Shown here: positions 8,361 to 16,116 of the stretch, in pieces
Layout of the letters: each line of letters opens with the position of its first letter
How positions within the stretch are numbered: the stretch's first letter is position 1
Assembly: GCA_018434945.1 (NCBI GenBank)
Contig: JAHDOI010000030.1
Location: forward strand, 1-51,655
Reading direction: 5' to 3'
DNA: 51,655 nucleotides
From: Selenomonadales bacterium
GTDB taxonomy: Bacteria; Bacillota; Negativicutes; Sporomusales; UBA7701
Translations under genes and position numbers: made by a program
The notes under the pieces: generated by a model
The model's input: the letters and a program-made list of their open reading frames with translations, nothing else
Database searches by the model: none
What the model was told of the DNA's origin: nothing

Positions 8361-8675
8361 CTATTGTCCGCAACTTCCGTATGTCATAGTGAAATGGCGG
8401 GCGAAATCGTCAAAATCCGACAGCACCGCCTGCGCGGCCGGCTCCACCACCGCCGTCTCCGCGTCATTGCCCGCGAACGCGCGGATCGCGTCCAGCGACT
8501 CCCACATCGTCACCGCCAGGAACTCCACCCCCGCGGCCGTCTCCCGCTGCAGCAGATAAGCTCCTTTATGACCCGCGATCCCTTTCAGCTCCGGGAAAAC
8601 CTTCCCTGTCACGTGGCGGTAATACGCGGGCGCATTCTCCCGCGTCGCCTGACCGCGCCAAATCCGCACCACCAT
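8361..8675 (-). CDS. Antibiotic biosynthesis monooxygenase (ABM) domain protein
   Basis: 104 residues matching the small ferredoxin-like alpha+beta ABM fold: start MVVRIWRGQA, central GxxGxYLLxR and VEFLAVTMWESLDAIRAFAG. Such proteins are usually dimers and include small oxygenases, haem-degrading enzymes and proteins with no known reaction. No haem-ligand pattern is clear here, so only the fold can be called. GGGAGG lies eight bases before the ATG. It ends directly at a terminator, so it is likely monocistronic. Confidence 0.8.
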   Translation of the reverse strand: MVVRIWRGQATRENAPAYYRHVTGKVFPELKGIAGHKGAYLLQRETAAGVEFLAVTMWESLDAIRAFAGNDAETAVVEPAAQAVLSDFDDFARHFTMTYGSCGQ

Positions 8676-8732
8676 CGTCCATCCCTCCCGCCGATATTCT
8701 TACCACCAGCATAAGCCATCGGCGGGCAGCGG

Positions 8733-9539
8733 TCAAGCGCCGTCGCCGCCGCGCAGATCGCGCAGCAGCATGACATCGTCCACCGTCAGCGCGAACGAGA
8801 AGCGGTAGCCGGCCAGCACCTCCGTCGGGCGCAGCTCCGGCAGCTCCAGATACGGGTTATCAAACACCGCCAGCGTCGCATCGCCCTTCCACACCGGCGA
8901 CATCATCACATCGCGCGACTTCAGCTGCACCAGCTCGTGCACCGCCGGCCGGTCGTGCCTGCCCGCCGCCAGCTCGGGGAAATAGCGCACATTCACCGCC
9001 CGCGCGAAATTCGGCACCGGCAGCGCCGCCCCCGGCTCGCGCAGCGTCACCCGCGCCTCCGCCACGCGGCGGTCCTTCACCGCCAGCGTCGCCCCGAACC
9101 TGCCTCCCGGGCCCACGGCCGGCGTCGCCTTCGACGCCAGATCGTACGCCCGCGTCACCCACGTCGACCCGGACTGCTTCGGCCACCCCTGCGCAAGTCC
9201 GCGCATCAGCGACACGTCCTGATCCACGAAAATGAACGGGCAATACGCCACCGGCGTTCCCTCGTAGCTCGCCGACATCAGGAAAATCGTCTCCCGGTAT
9301 TGGCTGCGCACCGGGTCGAGATACTCCTCGCCCGTCTCGCTCGCGGACTGCCACTCCACGAAATACGCCGCGCACCGCCCGCCCGCCGGCTCCAGCCCCT
9401 CAGGCAGGAAAGCCGCCGCCCGCGCCGGGTCGGCCATGAACTCCACCGCCAGCGCCGTCCCCACGTAATGCCACGGCGGATAAGGCGCCAGGCTCGATGT
9501 GCCGCGCGGCGTGCGGGGCAAAGTATAACCTTTTAACAC
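8733..9539 (-). CDS. Acetoacetate decarboxylase family protein
   Basis: 268 residues from GTG 9539, which lies eight bases from GAGGAG; frames reaching back to 9680 have no good ribosome site. Recognisable family features are the N-terminal YPPWHYVG segment, LPEGLEPAGGR, the YREtiFLMSASYEG strand and GWPKQSG, whose Lys is at the place of the Schiff-base lysine. Classical members decarboxylate acetoacetate to acetone; related ones act on other beta-keto or aldol substrates, and the genome context here is not a solvent operon. Divergent from the flavoprotein gene at 9707. Confidence 0.85.
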   Translation of the reverse strand: MLKGYTLPRTPRGTSSLAPYPPWHYVGTALAVEFMADPARAAAFLPEGLEPAGGRCAAYFVEWQSASETGEEYLDPVRSQYRETIFLMSASYEGTPVAYCPFIFVDQDVSLMRGLAQGWPKQSGSTWVTRAYDLASKATPAVGPGGRFGATLAVKDRRVAEARVTLREPGAALPVPNFARAVNVRYFPELAAGRHDRPAVHELVQLKSRDVMMSPVWKGDATLAVFDNPYLELPELRPTEVLAGYRFSFALTVDDVMLLRDLRGGDGA

Positions 9540-9706
9540 ACAAATCACTCCTCGCTGTTTTGCATCCATCCTAACACCACCCACACCCGCCGTATTGTAA
9601 AAAATTGTTCCCGCCCCATCCGCCCCGGAGTTTGCAGGAATCCGCCCCGCCGCCGAGAAAAGCATAAATAATACCAGCAAAAATAGGGTAGGGGAGAGGA
9701 TAAACC

Positions 9707-10369
9707 ATGAGCAAAACCGTCATCGCCGTCAACGGCAGCCCCCGTAAAACCTGGAACACCGCCACCCTGCTCGCCAGAGCCATCGAAGGCGCCGCCGCCC
9801 AGGGCGCCGCCACCGAGCTCGTCCACCTCTACGACCTCGACTACAAAGGCTGTGTCAGCTGCTTCGCCTGCAAACTCAAAGGCGGCTCCAGCGGCGGCCG
9901 CTGCGCCGTCCGCGACGGCCTCGCCCCCCTCCTCGAAAAAATCGCCGCCGCCGACGCCCTCATCCTCGGCTCGCCCGTCTACTTCGGCTCCGTCACCGGC
10001 GAAATGCGCTCCCTCCTCGAAAGGCTGCTCTTCCCCTACCTCAAATACGCCGCCGGCGACAGCCGCAGTCTCTTTCCCCGCGTCCTGCCCACCGCATTCA
10101 TCTACACCATGAACGTCGACGAAGCGAGGCTCAAAGAATTCGGCTGGGACAAACACCTTGCCAACAACGCCCGCGTCCTCGCCATGATCTTCGGGGCCCA
10201 CGAAGACCTGTTCGCCTACGACACCCTCCAGTTCGACGACTACGGCCGCTACGACGCCCCCATGTTCGACCCCGCCGCCAAAGCCAGAAGCCGCCGGGAA
10301 AACTTCCCCCGCGACCTGGAAAGCGCCTTCGAGCTCGGCGCCCGCCTCGCCGTCGGGAGGGACGCGTGA
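9707..10369 (+). CDS. Iron-sulfur flavoprotein / NADPH-dependent FMN reductase family
   Basis: 220 residues with a flavodoxin-like fold. The FMN phosphate loop is NGSPRKTWNT (9-18), followed by a Cys cluster C49-x2-C52-x2-C55-x10-C66 of the type that binds a 4Fe-4S cluster in archaeal and clostridial iron-sulfur flavoproteins, then the ILGSPVYFGSVTGEM flavin-contact motif. It probably carries electrons from ferredoxin or NAD(P)H to small acceptors or oxygen. GGGAGAGG precedes the start. Its stop overlaps the next start (TGATG), so translation with the P1 peptidase is coupled. Confidence 0.88.
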   Translation: MSKTVIAVNGSPRKTWNTATLLARAIEGAAAQGAATELVHLYDLDYKGCVSCFACKLKGGSSGGRCAVRDGLAPLLEKIAAADALILGSPVYFGSVTGEMRSLLERLLFPYLKYAAGDSRSLFPRVLPTAFIYTMNVDEARLKEFGWDKHLANNARVLAMIFGAHEDLFAYDTLQFDDYGRYDAPMFDPAAKARSRRENFPRDLESAFELGARLAVGRDA

Positions 10370-11337
10370 TGGAGCAGATACCAGTCGCCGCCATCCCCGG
10401 CTTCAAGCTCGGCAACGCCCACGACCTCGCCGCCGCCACCGGCTGCACCGTCATCCTCTGCCCCGCTGGAGCAGTCGCCGGCGTCGACGTCAGGGGCGGC
10501 GCCCCCGGCACCCGCGAAACCGACCTCCTCCGGCCCGAAAACTATGTCGAGAAAATCCACGCCGTCCTCCTCGCCGGCGGCAGCGCCTTCGGCCTCGACG
10601 CCGCCGCCGGCGTCATGGCCTGGCTCGAAGAGCGCGGCCACGGCTTCGACGTCGGCGTCGCCAAAGTCCCCATCGTCGCCGGCGCCGTCCTCTTCGACCT
10701 GCCCTGCGGCGACCCGTCCGTGCGCCCCGACAAAGCCATGGGCTACGCCGCCTGCCAGGCCGCCGACCAGGGCGGCTTCGCCGAAGGCACGGCCGGCGCG
10801 GGCACCGGCGCGACGGTCGGCAAATTCTTCGGCCCCGACCACGCCATGAAAGGCGGCCTCGGCGCATGCGCCGTCCAGGTCGGCGACCTCATCGTCGGCG
10901 CCGTAGTAGCCGTCAACTGCCTCGGCGACGTCGTCGACCCCGACGGCGGCGGCATAATCGCCGGCGCCTACCGCCAAGACCCCTTCGCCTTCCTCGGCAG
11001 CGAAGACGGCATGATCGCCAAATACGGCCGCACCGGCAACCTCTTCGCCGGCAACACCACCATCGGCGCCATCCTCACCAACGCCGCCCTCACAAAGGCC
11101 CAGGCCGCCAAAATCGCCTCCATGGCCCACAACGGCTACGCGCGCACCATGCGGCCCGCCCACACCATGGTCGACGGCGACACCATCTTCTGCCTGTCCG
11201 CCGGCTCCGTCGCCGCCGACACCAGCGTCGTCGGCCTCCTCGCCGCCCGCGTCATGGCCCAGGCCGTCCTCCGCGCCGTCACCGAAGCTACAAGCCTAGC
11301 CGGCTTCAAAGCCGCCCGCGACATCAAAAAAGGCTGA
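10369..11337 (+). CDS. P1 family peptidase (DmpA/NylC-like self-processing Ntn hydrolase)
   Basis: 322 residues. The family processes itself before a Ser or Thr nucleophile; here GNTTIGAILTNAA gives N229-T230 as the likely cleavage point. Also typical are VLLAGGSAFGLDAAAGV, GGLGACAVQVGD and VVAVNCLGDVVDP. Members include DmpA-like L-aminopeptidases and amide or nylon-oligomer hydrolases. The ATG at 10369 has GGGAGG eight bases upstream and overlaps the previous stop by one base; a GTG at 10366 is an alternative. The 3' end of this gene is copied in diverged form at 12867-12937 and in decayed form near 15584-15656, marking the edge of the cargo hotspot. Confidence 0.9.
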   Translation: MEQIPVAAIPGFKLGNAHDLAAATGCTVILCPAGAVAGVDVRGGAPGTRETDLLRPENYVEKIHAVLLAGGSAFGLDAAAGVMAWLEERGHGFDVGVAKVPIVAGAVLFDLPCGDPSVRPDKAMGYAACQAADQGGFAEGTAGAGTGATVGKFFGPDHAMKGGLGACAVQVGDLIVGAVVAVNCLGDVVDPDGGGIIAGAYRQDPFAFLGSEDGMIAKYGRTGNLFAGNTTIGAILTNAALTKAQAAKIASMAHNGYARTMRPAHTMVDGDTIFCLSAGSVAADTSVVGLLAARVMAQAVLRAVTEATSLAGFKAARDIKKG

Positions 11338-11358
11338 ACCGTAAGGTTCAGCCTTTTT
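11327..11358 (+). terminator. Terminator of the flavoprotein-P1 peptidase unit
   Basis: AAAAAGGCTGAACC (11327-11340) pairs with GGTTCAGCCTTTTT (11345-11358) around GTAA. The stop codon lies inside the left arm. The same structure recurs in both downstream scars. Confidence 0.85.
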
Positions 11359-11385
11359 CATCTGCCTGTGCATAATACCGGCTTT

Positions 11386-11409
11386 GGGGCAGCACCAAAA
11401 GCCGCCCCC
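11386..11409. repeat. Solo terminal-repeat-like sequence downstream of the P1 peptidase gene
   Basis: This 24-base sequence matches the right terminal repeat of the 15694-16006 element at 21 positions. The leftward context (ATAATACCGGCTTTGGGGC) is identical to that left of the full element. It is either an unoccupied site or what is left after loss. Confidence 0.6.
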
Positions 11410-11477
11410 GGCGCGATATGCCTAAGGGCATACCGGGGAAAATTTACATCTATCCCGGGCTTAGAATTAATCAGTGA

Positions 11478-11506
11478 TTGCAGGTTTTTGTAAATTATCC
11501 TAGAAT
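11478..11506 (+). promoter_or_regulatory. Promoter of the paralogous secreted pair
   Basis: TTGCAG (11478-11483), a 17-bp gap, then TAGAAT (11501-11506), in an AT-rich island 42 bases before the GTG start. Confidence 0.6.
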
Positions 11507-11547
11507 TTTACACATTGGTGATAAAATCACACGAGGAGATGATTTCC

Positions 11548-12198
11548 GTGTCCATACTCAAAAGGTTAGTGGTCCTTGTAGTTCTCATTACGTTTGTTCT
11601 TTTCCAGGGCTTAGTTTGCGCCGCGTTCGACCCCAGCAAGATTGTCGTGCCGACCGAGGAACAGGAAAGTACAAAGGCCAGGGTGGCGCTAATGTATGTG
11701 AATAACGCCAAGGCGACTTATGATGATGAAATTAACAAGAAAATGAACGATAACTTTGACACCATCCTCAAACAGTACAAAATCATCCCCGGACAGCGTT
11801 ACGTCGAAATGCTCAATAAGATCGGCATAAACGATATCACCACCGCCGAGCGCGGCGACATTATAGGGGTATTTAAAGGTGAAGATATTGACTATGTTCT
11901 ATATGTCGAGATACAGCCGTTTGTCCGCAAAGAACGGATTACCTTTTTTACCTACGGTATTGACATTACTGCAATCGTGCCGGTAAAGATAATCGATCTG
12001 AAGGGCAACAAGTACCTTTACAACGGCAAGTTCACTGAATTCGCCAGAGACAGCAGCATGATTGGCGGTATTGGGAATAAGTCGGTGTCGTTAAAGGCTC
12101 TCGATTTGGTTATTGAAAAAATGAATCCGGTGGTAGCGACCCGTTTGCCGCTGACCCGCCCGGAAGAGAAGCCCGATGAAAAGAACGCTGTCAAATAG
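11548..12198 (+). CDS. Secreted protein of unknown function (paralogue 1)
   Basis: 216 residues from GTG 11548, nine bases from GAGGAG. The signal peptide (about 1-25) ends near VCAAF. The mature part has VALMYVNNAKATYDDEIN, then FKGEDIDYVLYVEIQPFVRKERITFF and KIIDLKGNKYLYNGKF. The same elements recur in the next gene in the same order, so the two are paralogues. The alternating-strand pattern and the KYLYNGKF strand suggest an alpha/beta or lipocalin-like periplasmic protein, but no family was recognised. The stop lies 23 bases inside the next gene. GC content is lower than that of the flanking genes, fitting imported cargo. Confidence 0.75.
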   Translation: MSILKRLVVLVVLITFVLFQGLVCAAFDPSKIVVPTEEQESTKARVALMYVNNAKATYDDEINKKMNDNFDTILKQYKIIPGQRYVEMLNKIGINDITTAERGDIIGVFKGEDIDYVLYVEIQPFVRKERITFFTYGIDITAIVPVKIIDLKGNKYLYNGKFTEFARDSSMIGGIGNKSVSLKALDLVIEKMNPVVATRLPLTRPEEKPDEKNAVK

Positions 12199-12799
12199 CT
12201 TAATCGTTTTCCTGTCGTTAATTGCCATGCTCACGGCCGTGGCGGCTCCGGTCGCCGCGGCGGAACGTCAAAAAGCATCGGTGGCCGTCGTATTTATTAA
12301 CAACGCACGCACCACCTATGACGACGAGCTGAACGCGAAAATAAACGCATGGTTCGGTACCAAAGTCGACGGCATATATAAAGTCGTTGCCGGCGAACCA
12401 TTCAAGACAAAGATGGAGAAATTAGGCCTGGCGACCATCAGCGAAAGCGAAAAGGCCGATCTGCTGACGGTGTTTGAAGGCGAGGACATCGACTACGCAG
12501 TGCTGGCAGAGTTGCAGCCTTTCATTCGCAAACAGCGTTTGACATTTTTCATTTACGGCAAGGACATGACAGCGACGATGTATCTCAAAATACTCGACTT
12601 GCGCAACGGCAAATACCTGTATAACGGCAAATTTATTGTCCGGGCACGAGATTCCACAGAGGCCGGGCTGATAGGCAACAAATCGGTGGCGTTCAAGGCG
12701 CTGGACAGCGTGTTCATCGAAATGGGCGAGGTCATATCATTCCGTCTGCCTCTCAACCCGCCTCCGCAAGAGTCGAGCGCCAGACAGATATCCCAATAA
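12176..12799 (+). CDS. Secreted protein of unknown function (paralogue 2)
   Basis: 207 residues. The signal peptide (1-29) ends VAAAE. The mature part parallels paralogue 1 throughout: VAVVFINNARTTYDDELN, FEGEDIDYAVLAELQPFIRKQRLTFF, KYLYNGKFIVRARDS and GNKSVAFKALD. It ends in a Pro/Gln-rich tail. The ATG overlaps the 3' end of paralogue 1 by 23 bases, so the two are translationally coupled. Coupled divergent paralogues often form hetero-oligomers, but that is inference. No metal or catalytic motif was seen. It ends just before scar 1. Confidence 0.75.
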   Translation: MKRTLSNSLIVFLSLIAMLTAVAAPVAAAERQKASVAVVFINNARTTYDDELNAKINAWFGTKVDGIYKVVAGEPFKTKMEKLGLATISESEKADLLTVFEGEDIDYAVLAELQPFIRKQRLTFFIYGKDMTATMYLKILDLRNGKYLYNGKFIVRARDSTEAGLIGNKSVAFKALDSVFIEMGEVISFRLPLNPPPQESSARQISQ

Positions 12800-12806
12800 C
12801 ACACAA

Positions 12807-12956
12807 AAACCCGGCCTTACCGGCCGGGTTTCCACATTCCCCCTACAGCTCCACCGCCGCCAGGCCTCCGCGCCGTCACCGAGGCCACCACCCTCGCCGG
12901 CATCAAAGCCGCCCGCGACATCAAAAAAGGCTGAACCTTTTCAGGTTCAGCCTTTT
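12807..12956. repeat. Hotspot scar 1: uvsE 3' end joined to P1-peptidase 3' end
   Basis: 12831-12866 is identical over 36 bases to 18861-18896, the last codons of uvsE plus downstream. It is preceded by an intact hairpin AAACCCGGCC..GGCCGGGTTT (12807-12831) that would terminate uvsE on the minus strand. 12867-12937 matches the P1-peptidase 3' end (11270-11340) at 65 of 71 bases; four of the six changes are silent, and the other two change Ser to Thr and Phe to Ile. A second hairpin (12925-12956) copies the P1 terminator. The copy therefore derives from a diverged allele. The two terminators point outward and insulate the neighbouring cargo blocks. Confidence 0.88.
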
Positions 12957-12967
12957 ATATCTTCCCG

Positions 12968-14143
12968 TCAGTAAGACAAAGCGGCTAAGACGGCGACGGC
13001 ATAAGCGCGGTTGTGATCGTCATCGGCAGCCAGGTGAAGGTATTTTTCCAGCGATTTGATCGCATCCTGGCGAAACCCCAGACCCCGCGCCATCATCCCC
13101 CGCAGGTAATGCAGCTCGGCCAGCTTATCGTCCGAGAGGTCGGCGGCCTTGCACAGATCGGCGTACGCCTTGCGCTGCTCGCCGAGGGACCGGTAAGCGC
13201 GGTAACGGGCGTAAAAAAGCTTGTAATCCGACGGCGCCCGTGCGACGGCCAAAGAATATTCGGCCAGAGCTTCCCGGTAATTCCGCTGTTTGGCGAACAG
13301 GTCGCCCCGCTTGCCGTAAAGCTTAGCATTGTCGACCCCCAACTCGTCGCTCTTGGTATAGCAGGCGAGCGCTTCCTCGTCCCTGTTGAGCCCGGCCAGC
13401 GCTTCGCCCTTGATGCGCCAGGCCGCCCCGCAGTTGTCGTCCTTGGCAATAATCTTGTCGATTTTATCGATAGCTTTCCGGTACTTCTTCTGGTTCACCA
13501 GAATTTCCGCTTCGCGCAGGAACGGAACCAAACTGTCGGGGTTATCTTCCTGCAGAGTATCATATATCCTGAGAGCGTCGCCGAGGCGCTCGTTGGCAAA
13601 CAGCCACTCCGCCTTGAAAAACGCCTCCGCCTTGGTCCGCGGTCTGTACTGCTCGATTTCCGTTTCCCACGCCGACTTCTCGCCGGCTTTGATTTTTCCG
13701 CGGCTCATATTCCTCAGCGCCAGATATTCCAGGCTTTTCGGCCATTTCTTGGCGATCTCGCCTACTTCTAGGCTGCTGTCGGCCGTCCGCTGCAGCTCAA
13801 AAAGGCAGACGGCCTTCCCGTAACGGGCGGATAATAGCGTGGGGTCGGCGGCAATTATTTCCTCATAAACCGCCAACGCTTCTTCGTAGCGGCCGGTAGA
13901 CTGCAGCGCCCAGGCTTTGATCAACATCAGCTCGGCGCCCGGTTTGTCGGCCGTTGCGCTTTGAAAAGCCGCCAGGATCGGCTCGGCCATTTCGCCCGCC
14001 TGCTGGCTCTGCAGCATTTTCAGCGACAGCTCCGGCCCCGGCGCGGCCTCGCCCCCGCCTTGCGGCAGACAGACGACAACGACAGCGCACAGCAGCATGA
14101 TCGGCCGGATAAACGTACCGGACAGCGCTTTAAAACAGTTCAT
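12968..14143 (-). CDS. Secreted tetratricopeptide-repeat protein
   Basis: 391 residues. A signal peptide (about 1-33, hydrophobic IMLLCAVVVVCL then GGGEAAPG) is followed by TPR-type helical repeats across most of the chain, for example GRYEEALAVYEEIIAADP, RNYREALAEYSLAVARAP and LGFRQDAIKSLEKYLHLA. TPRs bind protein partners; this one should lie outside the membrane. It starts 21 bases after the secreted protease on the same strand, so the two form an operon, and the TPR protein may present substrates or scaffold the protease (inference). Its stop lies 11 bases from scar 1. Confidence 0.85.
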   Translation of the reverse strand: MNCFKALSGTFIRPIMLLCAVVVVCLPQGGGEAAPGPELSLKMLQSQQAGEMAEPILAAFQSATADKPGAELMLIKAWALQSTGRYEEALAVYEEIIAADPTLLSARYGKAVCLFELQRTADSSLEVGEIAKKWPKSLEYLALRNMSRGKIKAGEKSAWETEIEQYRPRTKAEAFFKAEWLFANERLGDALRIYDTLQEDNPDSLVPFLREAEILVNQKKYRKAIDKIDKIIAKDDNCGAAWRIKGEALAGLNRDEEALACYTKSDELGVDNAKLYGKRGDLFAKQRNYREALAEYSLAVARAPSDYKLFYARYRAYRSLGEQRKAYADLCKAADLSDDKLAELHYLRGMMARGLGFRQDAIKSLEKYLHLAADDDHNRAYAVAVLAALSY

Positions 14144-14164
14144 AACATCGCCACCACTGCAATC

Positions 14165-15382
14165 TTATTTTATTTTGAGAAGACTGTTTACGACCTTCTC
14201 GCGTTTATACCCTTCAATCCGTACCAGCACAACGGAATCGAGCATCTGCTCGGCCATAGCCTCGGTTTTGAGCTCGCCGCTATTCGCGTCCTTATAACTC
14301 AATTCCTGAAACCGCTCTAGCTGCTCGATCAACTCGATCGCCCGTTCTATCCTTCTGGCGAAGTTGATATTCTGCGGCACGTCGACAATGCCGTCTTCAT
14401 TGACATTGCCGGCCAAGCCGCTGGTGATGATCGCAATCGGTTCGCCTATGGCGTTGACGACCGGGCCGCCGCTGTTGCCGCCGTAAGTCGGGATGCTTAC
14501 CTGAAGTTCTTTTTCGCTCCCTTTATAGCCCTGCAGGCTGGTAATGATCCCCTCGTTCATTCGCATCTGCATCTCGGAGATATCGCCGCTCAGCTGACTG
14601 GGGGCCGGAAAGCCGAAACTGTATACGCGCTGGCCCACTTTTACCGAAAGCGAGTTGCCGATTGGCAGCGGTTTGATGGTTTTTTCCAAACCCTTCACTT
14701 CCAGGATGGCCACGTCGTAATCCGCGTCAGAAGCCAACACCGTCGCCGGCGTCCACATGCCGTCTTTGGTGCGGATCTCCACCTTTCTCGCGCTGTCGAT
14801 CACATGGTGGTTCGTGACGACAAGATTGGGGCTGACGAAAAAGCCGCTGCCCGTGCCGGCGATCCCCGGGGCCGGATTTCTGGACGGAAACAGGCGCTGC
14901 AAATCAAATCTGCCCATATCTTCGGCTTCCAGCCGCAGCGTATTGCCTATCACCGTAAAAGTCGCATTAATGCCGACCTTGCTTTGGACCGGGAGTCCAT
15001 AAATAAAATACACTGTTATCCCCTGCCAGGAACCCTCGTATTTCTCGTGCGGCGTCAGCACCTTATTGATCGTGAACCGCACTTCCCCCTTCGTCCAAAG
15101 CGATTCGGGCTGAAGCATTACGCCGACGAATCCCTTTTTGTTTCTGTATTGCTCCCCTATGTCCGGTATTGCCCCCGCCAACACGGCAATCAGCACCGGT
15201 CCTTTCTGGCCCTGGTATATCCATAAGCCTTCCACTCCGTCGAGTTCCCGGCCGCTGTAATATTCGTTAATAATCTGGTGAACCTTCATATCCTTGAAAT
15301 CCATTCTCGGCGCCGCCAGTACCCCCTGGAATGTGACACTAAAGAATATAAGCGCCAAAACCAGAACTGAAAGCCTCTTCAT
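14165..15382 (-). CDS. Secreted trypsin-like serine protease
   Basis: 405 residues from ATG 15382, preceded by AAGGAGG six bases away. A signal peptide (1-24) leads into a roughly 140-residue N-terminal domain of unknown type, then a trypsin-like domain with H193 in TNHHV, D223 in DYDVAIL and S304 in GGNSGGP, all in the right order. There is no PDZ domain, so it is not a standard HtrA. The C-terminal helical segment carries a second hydrophobic core. Upstream, 15383-15480 is AT-rich and should hold the promoter. It forms cargo block 2 with the TPR gene. Confidence 0.88.
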   Translation of the reverse strand: MKRLSVLVLALIFFSVTFQGVLAAPRMDFKDMKVHQIINEYYSGRELDGVEGLWIYQGQKGPVLIAVLAGAIPDIGEQYRNKKGFVGVMLQPESLWTKGEVRFTINKVLTPHEKYEGSWQGITVYFIYGLPVQSKVGINATFTVIGNTLRLEAEDMGRFDLQRLFPSRNPAPGIAGTGSGFFVSPNLVVTNHHVIDSARKVEIRTKDGMWTPATVLASDADYDVAILEVKGLEKTIKPLPIGNSLSVKVGQRVYSFGFPAPSQLSGDISEMQMRMNEGIITSLQGYKGSEKELQVSIPTYGGNSGGPVVNAIGEPIAIITSGLAGNVNEDGIVDVPQNINFARRIERAIELIEQLERFQELSYKDANSGELKTEAMAEQMLDSVVLVRIEGYKREKVVNSLLKIK

Positions 15383-15520
15383 TTTTATCCTCCTTAAATA
15401 TAAGGTCAACCGCAACTACATTCATCTATAATAATAACATATAAATTTCCAGTAAATGTAGAAATATGCCAAATTATTTGGAATAATGCGCCATAATCCC
15501 CCAGGGCGAATGGCACACAA

Positions 15521-15690
15521 AAACCCGGCCGATCACGGCCGGGTTTCCTCATTCCCCCTACAGCTCCACCGCCGCCAGGCCGGCGCGCCGTCACCGAGGC
15601 CACCACCCTCGCCTGTTCAAAGCCTGCCTCGACATCAAAAAGACTAAACCCGCAATGGTTCAGCCTTTTTCTGGCCTGCATAATACCGGC
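15521..15690. repeat. Hotspot scar 2: uvsE 3' end joined to decayed P1-peptidase 3' end
   Basis: This has the same order as scar 1: an intact uvsE-type terminator (15521-15546), the uvsE 3' end through 15588, then P1-peptidase homology from 15584. Five bases (CGCGC, 15584-15588) are shared at the join. The P1 part has decayed: the stop and terminator arms are altered, with GGTTCAGCCTTTTT still visible near 15657-15670. Homology runs further than in scar 1, to GCATAATACCGGCTTTGGGGC (15679-15698), where the mobile-like element begins. Confidence 0.85.
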
Positions 15691-15693
15691 TTT

Positions 15694-16006
15694 GGGGCGG
15701 CTTTGGGTGCTGCCCCACGCTGCGGCGACGGTCTTACTAGCAGGGCAACGACTCACGCGAAAGTGAACTTTCGGTTCGCTGTTGCCTTGCATAGCGACTC
15801 GCACGAAACCGTCATCGCTCCGCTCGCCGCTTTCGGCTCACTGCTAGGCTCGTCGCCGACAGCGCCGCGCCACCGCCAAACGAACGTCCGTGTTCGTTGT
15901 CGGTTCTCGCCGCCGTCCATGGCGGCTCGCGCGGTGCTGTTACCGGCTCTTTCGCCAAGTAGCGGCCGCCGCCTCGCTTCACGGGGCATCCCCCAAAGCC
16001 GCCCCC
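15694..16006. mobile_element. MITE-like hairpin-rich element with 23-bp terminal inverted repeats
   Basis: The left repeat at 15694-15716 and right repeat at 15983-16005 match at 21 of 23 positions when one is inverted. Inside is a run of short palindromes, including CGAAAGT..ACTTTCG near 15768-15783 and GCCGCC..GGCGGC near 15910-15925. No protein is encoded. A second copy enters the window at 1-172, and a solo end sits at 11386-11409 in the matching context. It is non-autonomous if mobile; no transposase is nearby. Confidence 0.6.
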
Positions 16007-16116
16007 GCCGGCACGGAATTGAGAAGCATTAAGTCAGTGCTTGTGTGAAATTATGGAGGATTTTGTAAAAAAGACACGAAGGAGTATTTGGTAGTAAAAC
16101 GAGGGAGCGTGAAGTA

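Noticed and set aside
11548..12799. Toxin-antitoxin reading of the coupled small-gene pair
   Set aside because: Both proteins have signal peptides and are paralogues of about 210 residues, unlike toxin-antitoxin pairs.
15406..15804. Open frame on the minus strand across scar 2
   Set aside because: It consists of copied 3' ends read in wrong phases and part of the repeat element, with no start site.
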